Shown: positions 57,290-64,000 of the stretch, piece after piece
Position numbering within the stretch: the stretch's first letter is position 1
Layout of the letters: each line of letters opens with the position of its first letter
DNA from: Marsupella aquatica
Taxonomy: Eukaryota; Marchantiophyta
Reading direction: 5' to 3'
NCBI GenBank assembly: GCA_973895155.1
Contig: OZ316895.1
Span: 18,724,001-18,788,000, forward strand
DNA length: 64,000 nucleotides
Notes under the pieces: model-generated
What the model saw: the letters and a program-made list of their open reading frames with translations, nothing else
What the model was told of the DNA's origin: nothing
Databases searched by the model: none
Made by a program: the position numbers and the translations under genes

Positions 57290-58844
57290 TTCTCAATTGA
57301 CTTTGTCGGGTATGTTTGTATTCCGCCCCCGAAATGTACCTCTACGGCTTAATCTCTTAAGCGGGCTGAAGGTTTTTCTCAGACCGACTCAACCCACACT
57401 TTAACCAACAAAACACTCTCAATCCTCAATTTTCTCTCAGAGTTTGGTTTGGCAGTCTCCAATCAAGACAATGCAATCGTATAGCTTTGCAGTCGCTCCA
57501 TCTGACTCAAATCGATCAAGCGACAAGTATCACAACACACAATGCCATGACTGAAAGAATCTGCGAACTAGGCAACAAGGCCAACTCAATTCAAACAATT
57601 GCACAGAAATGGAAATTGTGGTTTATTGATAATCCGCGATCTAGATTTAGCCGAGAGGTTATGCTAGTAATACTGAACACTAGAGTCTTGACTAAGAAAA
57701 AGCCCCCCGAGCCACATTGCCCAAGTTTTTATCCTTGCAGCGCATCCAGGGGAACCACAAATTCGGCCTTCCACCGCATTCCGAACCACAAATTGATTCC
57801 AAACCACAAATCGGTTCCGATCATTCCGAACCACAAATTGATTCCGAACCACAAATCACGGCCTTCCACCGCAAAAATCCAGCTAATTAACTAACACCTA
57901 ACAAAATTTGACTAACCCAAAACCTTGCGGGAATCAAGCATCTAACACTACCTAAGCCAACAGGGCGCTACTTGCCCTGTCCCATCCTACAACGGCCTCG
58001 CCCTTCTGGACCAAGCCCTAGCTTCTCCTACCGCCACGTCCTCCTTCCAACCGATGACTGGCCCTCCTTAATTGTCAGATGACCGGCGGTAAGCCCGAAT
58101 CTTCCGACTCTGCACCTTCTCCTGCCATCGGCTCCGGCTTGATCCCTTTGGCTTCCTCAACCTCGGGTTCTTATTTATTGGCCCCGACATCGGCAGTGGC
58201 AGCGGCATCTTCCCTGGGAAACGGCTTGGACAGCGTTGGCCTTTACTTCCTCAATCCAAGCCTGCTCTCCAATCCGTTCGGTATCGATCTTCCATGGCTT
58301 CACATTCTGGTAGTCCATGGTGGCTATACCGGTGTCTGAACTTGTTACCGCAGCTCCAAGTTCATCGGCATTACTTATCTCTACCATGACTGCCTTCATA
58401 GCAACAGTCCCACAAATATGAGCGGCCATACTCTCAACCTCCTCCGGAGTGGCCTTGAGAGGTACCCCAACAGTACTTGCTGGCCCCATGAATGTTTTGG
58501 CCAGATCCGCAACCAACAGCATTGCCTTACCCCCAGTTACCCTTGACAATATTGATGTCAGCTTCGGCACCTCAATATTCCTGACTACCATGCCACTAGC
58601 GGGAGACCGTCCAGTTGGTGATCCGTGCCCGGCTTTGGCATACTTCCGCAACTTCTCTGTTTGATTATCTGCACGCCTCTGCAAGCCGATCATGTTGTCT
58701 TTGTCCTCCTCCAGCTCTTGGGATAAATCCTCAACTTCTTCATTAAGCCAATGCACCTCATCCTTGGCGCTTTGAGCTCTTGTTTAAGATCTGCACGATC
58801 TCAAACTCCTTCTTATCCAAAGTGGCTTTCTAGGAATCGTTGAT
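57290..58844 (-). mobile_element. G-family copy 5 (G5): C-terminal coiled coil and 3' region
   Basis: From 58844 leftwards the minus strand encodes LDKKEFEIV, then VHWLNEEVEDLSQELEEDKD, LQRRADNQTEKLRKYAK, and a Val/Ala-rich tail with EEVESMAAHICGTVAMKAV (frame 58756-58175). The non-coding part 57290-58030 shares the GGGGGCGGAAT tract (57322-57335 region) with G3. The coding start at 58844 abuts the LINE-B segment. It appears to be the missing C-terminal half of G6 across that LINE-B copy. Confidence 0.55.
57775..57862. repeat. Minisatellite of CCGAACCACAAATTGATT-like units
   Basis: CCGAACCACAAATTGATT, CCAAACCACAAATCGGTT and two further similar units of about 17-18 bp lie in near-tandem order, broken by a short CCGATCATT insert. 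Confidence 0.8.
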
Positions 58845-58864
58845 GAAAGCCAGTACCCAAACCT
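58845..58864. repeat. 20-bp duplication bordering the mosaic block, right copy
   Basis: GAAAGCCAGTACCCAAACCT is identical to 53068-53087. Confidence 0.95.
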
Positions 58865-61345
58865 CTGTTTCTAGACCCTGATAGAGAAGTCATCTTCAAA
58901 GCCAACTTTGAACATCTTCTCCATACCCTGGATGATCAGATTGAGCTCTCAGAAGTCATAGTACAAGCAGCAACCTCTACTTTCTCCACCAAACCCCCTA
59001 GAAAGCAAAACATGAAGGCTTGGTTTGACGAGGATTGTGCTAGAGCAAGGATGCAAGCAAGATCACATTCAGGGGAAAAGAGACTTTTGGCATTCACTAT
59101 GTACAAGAACTTCATCAAACACAAGAAGAGGTGCTTCTTGAAGAGTCATCAACAATCACTATGTGAGGAGTTCATCAAACATCCAAAACGTTTTTGGGAG
59201 AGAATGCAATCAGGCAAGACTACTCCCCCCTTGGATCACCAGGACCTGGTAACCTATGTCACATCCTTGTATTTCTTTCCAGATGCTAGTGGCATGCCTT
59301 TGCCCCTTGGGGACACCATTCAGTTTACAGAGAGGGAGGTGAAGGTGCATCTTTCCCACATGCAACATGGGAAAGCTAAAGATCTGTTGGGCCTGAACTT
59401 GGAGCTTCTTTTGTGGGGAGGACCCTCTTTATTAACAAACTTGGTGCATGAGCTGAATCAAGCAATGGCTTTAGGTTTACCTAAAGCTTGGATGACCAGA
59501 AGAGTGGTGCCTATCTTCAAGGCAGGCAACAAGGACGATGTGCACAACTACAGAACCATCATGGTAGGCAATACTTTTGCTAAAGTTTTGGGAGGACTAC
59601 TTGAAGCCAGATTAAGCTCTTGGTTGGAGAGTGAGATGAAAAGGGCACCTTCACAAGCAGGTTTTAGGAGAGAATTCAGCACTATGGATCACATTCTCTG
59701 CTTGAGGGTGTTGTGTGAAAAGGCCAAATCTCCACATAAACCATTATTTTGCTTGTTTGTGGACTTCTCCAAGGCCTTTGACAAAGTTTCCCGATCCAAG
59801 CTTTGGGATAGGATGGTGGAGTTGGAAGTGCCTGAAGAGCTCAGGTTGGCTGTTTCTAAATTGTACCAAGAAGTGCGCATCAAACTTTCAAAGGAAACCT
59901 CTGAAGAAATCTGGAGCACTCTTGGGGTGATCCAAGGTTGTCCTCTCTCACCAACTCTATTTGGCATCTTCATTGATCAGCTACACAACATTTTGGAGGA
60001 GCATGGTGGAGTTGGCACTCAATTGGGTAGTTTGTCCTCCAACTTCTTATATTTGCAGATGATGTGGTCCTACTTGCTCATGCTCAAGAAGCTTTGCAAA
60101 GACATCTCAATGCCTTGGAGGAGTTTTGTCAAGCAACAGGGATGGTAGTCAACCTCAAGAAGACCAAGTGTTTGGGCATTGGCACACGACAAAATCCAGA
60201 GCTCTACTTCCAAGGGAATCTGGTGGAATTTGTGAGGACCTACAAATACCTTGGGGTGGAGTTCTCTCAAAACTTGAGTTGGGCCTCATGTGTAAAATCT
60301 AGGGCTGCCAATGGGTACAGAGCTTTTTATGCATTCATGAACAAATGCAAAAGAGCTGGTCTACACACTTGGAGGTTAAGGAAACATCTCTTTGGAGCTT
60401 TGGTGAAACCAGTCATTCTTTATGGAGCACCAATTTGGGGAGCAGGTGTGTCTAAATCTGGGTGGCAACAGATTGAGGGGCTGCAAAAGCTATTTCTTGA
60501 GATGGAGCTTGGGATCAAGTCACAAACCCCATATACACTTACACTTGCAGAGGCAGGCTTGTTTCCTTTGGAGGTGGAGGCACTCTTCCACACACTCAAA
60601 TACATCATGCGTGTAAGAGAGTTGGAGGAAAACAGATTTCCTTTTCATGCCTTGCGCTCATCTTCAGCTAAAGGGTGGTATGCAGATGTGTGCAGGTGGG
60701 CCCATGCTTGGGATTTTCCTGAACATGAATGGCCAACACACCCAACCAAGCTAAGAGCAAAACTTGAGCAAAAGGCTTTGCACAAACTTTGGCATGAACC
60801 TAGCCCACGGCAGCAATACTACATGAGAGATGTGAACCCCATGAAGAAATATCGAGAACAAGAATACTTATCTAGCACTATCTCAGTACAACTTAGACAA
60901 CTTATTGCTCAGTATAGACTAAGCTCACACCACCTTGAAGTAGAACAAGGGAGATGGAAGGATATTGACAGGAAAAAGAGGGTTTGTCAGTTATGTGATA
61001 GCTCTAGTATAGAGAATGAATATCATGTATTCATTGCTTGCAAGTTTTATGAGGGGGTTAGGATGGCATCTCAAATCTTGGTGAAAGATTTGTATGCATT
61101 GTTTGGTCTGCCCCCTCAGCAACTTGGAAGATATATCTTTGCGGTGGATAGGGAAAGGAGAATAGGTTTGGAAAATCTTTCAGGGCTCTCTAGGTCCATA
61201 GTTTCTTTGAGGACATAGTTGTCCTCTTCTGAGCAATCTCTTTTGGTTGCTCTTTTCTTTGATTGCATTGTACTTTACTTTTTGTGGCAGCTCCTTTGAC
61301 TTTCATGGTCCCGGAGCTTATAATACATTACCATTACCATTACCA
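58845..61345 (+). mobile_element. LINE-B copy P, right part (ORF2 RT to 3' tail)
   Basis: ORF2 resumes at KPVPKPLFLDPDREVIF. It covers the RT and C-terminal parts, stop TAG at 61216-61218, and the tail ending at 61345. Near 60027 one G is missing (GGGTAGTTTG here, GGGTAGGTTTG in copy M). This shifts the frame about 25 bp before the FADD codons and inactivates RT. Otherwise it is almost identical to M. Confidence 0.93.
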
Positions 61346-63738
61346 TTTCCAACTTTGTGACCTCATCCGTCCATGCCTGCTTTTGTCCGGGTTATCTCCT
61401 CCTGCAGCTCCTTGCGTATCTGTTGGACTCGGCTGAGGTGATCATTGGCCGCAGTGCACATGGCGTCCTCATGCTTCTCTCGCATGGCCTCCAACCGGTC
61501 AAGTAACTTGTCATACTTCCTTTGGGCTTCTGCCAAGGCCTTCTTGCTCTGGGTGGCCTGGTCCTTAGCCGTCTTTCTAAGCCTCTCGACTTGCCGATTT
61601 AGACCTTGTACCTCCGCCTTTGAATCGGCTAACTCCAGCTCTACCTTCGTCAAATTTTCCTTGATCTGCTGGTTATCCAATTGGTAGTTTTCCAATTGGT
61701 TGTTTGACACCTCTAATTCTTGTTGCTTAGCCAAGAGATCTTGCTGAGCTTGTTGATCAAACTTTGTCTTAGCAACTTCGGCTTCCATGGAGCGAAGCTG
61801 AGCAATTACCTCTTCTTTCTTTAATCGCTCCAACGTCATTGCCTCCTCCAACCTTGTTTGGTCAGCCATTTCCTTTCTAAGAAATGGTCCGGATTCTAAC
61901 TCATTGCCGAAGATTTCTAAGGCTAGCAATCCTCACATGTCTCCATACTCCCTAGCCCGATCTTTCGCATATTTTGACTTGCCAGGTGATACTGGCATAT
62001 GCCAAGGAGGCCGTTTCTCCCAAGCTTCTGCCCATAATTGATCAAAGTCAGTGAGAGGCTCGGCCTGCTTCTCACTAAGCCATTTTATTTCCTCCGGCCA
62101 ATCACCGCTTGGTAGCTACCGTTCCTGTATGTCATTTCGGGCCCTCCACTCGTTGAGTTTCTCCTTCAGACCTGCCTCGGCTTCCTTCCATTTGGTCAAA
62201 TTCCAATGGTGTCACGTCCGGTGGAGGAGACTCTGGGGTTTTTTGATCCTCCGGCTTGCCATAAAAGACTGAGGGAAGTCTTCTACAAAACCTTCCCAAC
62301 GTTCTCACTCCTGGCACCGGTCTCTCCCCATGATCGACATAATCATCATCGTAGTCATCCACATTAACCTGACTATCGAGCATGCCGGCCTCTTCTGCAA
62401 AGCCCCCAATCTACCTCTGAGTATTGTTGGGCTGCCACTGGTTGATTTACCTCCACCGGTTCCTCAACTTGGGCCCGGCTAGAAGCTCTAAGGACTAGCC
62501 TCTCCTGACTACGGCCTCGGCTTCCATCTTCTGACTCCAAATCCATTTGCTCATCTCGTTTCTTTCTTTCTTCGGTAGTCATCTTCCTCTCTACCAGTTG
62601 AATACTTGCATATGGGTTATTATGAGTAGGCCGTTGCAACGGATTTCTCACCACATCATACGTTACCACCTCTGGTTCCTTGAGAGGGGAATTCTCCCAT
62701 CCCTGGACTGCTTGTGTTGCCGGCCTATTCTCCCGTCCCTGGACTGCCTGTGTTGCCGGCCTCTTCTCTTGCCCTTGCTTGTTCAGGGGCTGCTCGTCCT
62801 CCTCCTCCACCCATGCTGTAATCGGCATCCTCTCCTGTAGTGGTAACACAGGTGCAAAAGACTGGCTTCTTGCATATTGGCAAAGTAATTGTAGATGGTA
62901 CCCTAATCTGGATACCGCTCCTTCCCCAATACTCTATTTCTCTTCATTTAATGCCTTCTTTAACTGCATTAAAAGATAGCCGTTGTAGTCTTGGCTTGAA
63001 TCGATATTCTCCACCAAAAATACCTGGGCCTTGCCGATCTCTACTCTCGGCAATGTACAATGTAGCATGACTTGTAAGAAATCAATCAACTGCCCCACAT
63101 GTGGATTAGTGCATTGATTTCTAAAGAACCCATTCTTAGTAGAGGGCCCTCGAAATGATCGGAATTGGTTATCCGGCAATGTCTTTGGCTGCTCCACGTA
63201 CCTTAGTTTTATTCCCTTGTGGAAGAGCGAAGATGGCTTCAATTAGTGCTGGCAATAATTCCACCACCTTCCCATACATCAGTAACGTGTTAGAAGAAGC
63301 CTCCCAACATCCTACGAAGTCTAACAGATCTTCGACTGGTATGCCAATTAACCGCCATGGTAACCAAATGAATCCCTCTAAGCCGGTGTCGTTCATGTAT
63401 CCAGAATACTTGTTATCCTGGATGGCACAGGAGACCTCATCTTCTTCTCGTGCAAACTGTAGTTGTAAGTCGGCAGGTAGCTTATCCGCCCAACCCGTCA
63501 TAAACTTATCCTCTACTGCCCTATCACAAATTGGCACGGCTTTAGCCTTGGCCTGCCTCTCCGATTGATTCCACTTAGCTGGTGTTGCAAATGCCAAACT
63601 ACCTTTACGCTTCATCTCTTCAGTTCCTAAGAACTCTCCAAGAATGGCTTCCTTCACAACTACATTATCTGCTTGATTAACGTAATTTAAGCAGACGTTA
63701 ATTGCGACGTTCAGTCGACGTGTGGAAAAGTCCCACAC
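61346..63738 (-). pseudogene. G-family copy 6 (G6): N-terminal and coiled-coil parts
   Basis: Reading leftwards, 63738-63169 has IPVEDLLDFVGCWEASSN and VELLPALIEAIFALPQGNKTKV, matching the DLLEFVGSW/VIAEVFGLPMGNKTKV block of G1. After a frameshift, 63190-62934 has NGFFRNQCTNPHVGQLIDFL and SSQDYNGYLLMQLKKAL. A repeat of RPATQAVQGRE/WEN follows (62700-62760), then charged linkers (62849-62373, 62383-62132). Finally 61929-61363 is a long coiled coil starting LALEIFGNELESGPFLRKEM. It is cut by the LINE-B tail. The start at 63738 is a GTG, so the true N-terminus is unknown. Confidence 0.6.
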
Positions 63739-63960
63739 AATGACGTTTAAGTAGCGATGTTACTAATGATGTACATCCGGACGTTCTTAACGTAGCATTA
63801 CACAACGTACTTAACGTCGCCGACTGTGACGTTCTCCACTTAACGTTGTATTAGACGACATTACCATCAACGCACCATTGTTGATAACATGGCCTATTGA
63901 TGTGGCTAGAAATGACGTTAGACATTGTTTAACCAAGTTTGATACGTTGTACATTGCCAT
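63680..63960. repeat. ACGT-dense block upstream of G6
   Basis: ACGT occurs about 13 times in 280 bp, mostly as GACGTT, AACGTC, TTAACGTT or TGACGTT. An imperfect inverted pair (ACAACGTACTTAACGTC / GACGTTCTCCACTTAACGTTGT) is centred near 63820. ACGT is the core of plant bZIP sites. The block lies at the 5' side of minus-strand G6 and continues to the window edge in simpler form. Confidence 0.55.
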
Positions 63961-64000
63961 GTAAGACACCATGTTTAATAGGTACAACATAATTTAGTTG

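Overview
The window is nuclear DNA of a land plant. It holds one clearly intact host gene with 11 exons, surrounded by nested plant Ty1/copia, Ty3/gypsy and LINE retroelements. The mix of LINE types hints at a seed-free plant (fern, lycophyte or bryophyte), but the species cannot be fixed from the sequence. No rRNA, tRNA or CRISPR locus was recognised. A 100-N assembly gap lies at 50408-50507.

Layout. 1-2.1 kb: a decayed minus-strand copy (G1) of an unnamed repeat family, here called G, with a globular domain followed by a long coiled coil. 2.4-3.05 kb: an orphan 5' piece of LINE-A. 3.05-6.7 kb: simple repeats, a degenerate array of exon-like modules (4.6-5.65 kb) and a possible transit-peptide exon. 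6695-12609: Copia-1, a full-length Ty1/copia element with two identical 152-bp LTRs, a 5-bp target-site duplication (TSD) and a broken coding region. 14620-18107 (minus): a complete 334-residue 2-oxoglutarate/Fe(II) dioxygenase gene. 18.5-23.6 kb: fossils of LINE-B, a third copia element, a gypsy integrase tail and two G pieces (G2, G3). 26.15-38.93 kb: Copia-2, split by LINE-A (30099-38158, 17-bp TSD), which is itself split by a truncated LINE-B (34746-35502). 39.5-42.2 kb: G4. 42.45-46.78 kb: LINE-A', a diverged relative of LINE-A. 46.78-61.35 kb: a knot of near-identical LINE-B segments in both orientations, holding one copy with an uninterrupted 1064-residue ORF2 and a 5.76-kb mosaic block flanked by a 20-bp duplication. 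61.35-63.74 kb: G6. 63.68-64.0 kb: an ACGT-dense block.

How it fits together. Apart from the dioxygenase, almost everything recognisable is transposon-derived. LINE-B is the youngest player: its copies look almost identical and it has landed in LINE-A, LINE-A' and probably G. It pairs an L1-type EN/RT ORF2 with a coiled-coil ORF1 resembling the animal/algal L1 ORF1p type, and its 3' tail is made of TACCAT-type repeats rather than poly(A). LINE-A has the usual plant arrangement (DUF4283-like plus CCHC ORF1, and EN/RT/zf-RVT ORF2). The least explained component is G: six dispersed pieces share a TATA-bearing 5' region, a protein with a plant-mobile-domain-like part and coiled coil, and a 3' region with a purine tract. 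No polymerase or transposase was seen in it, so it may be an undescribed non-autonomous element family.
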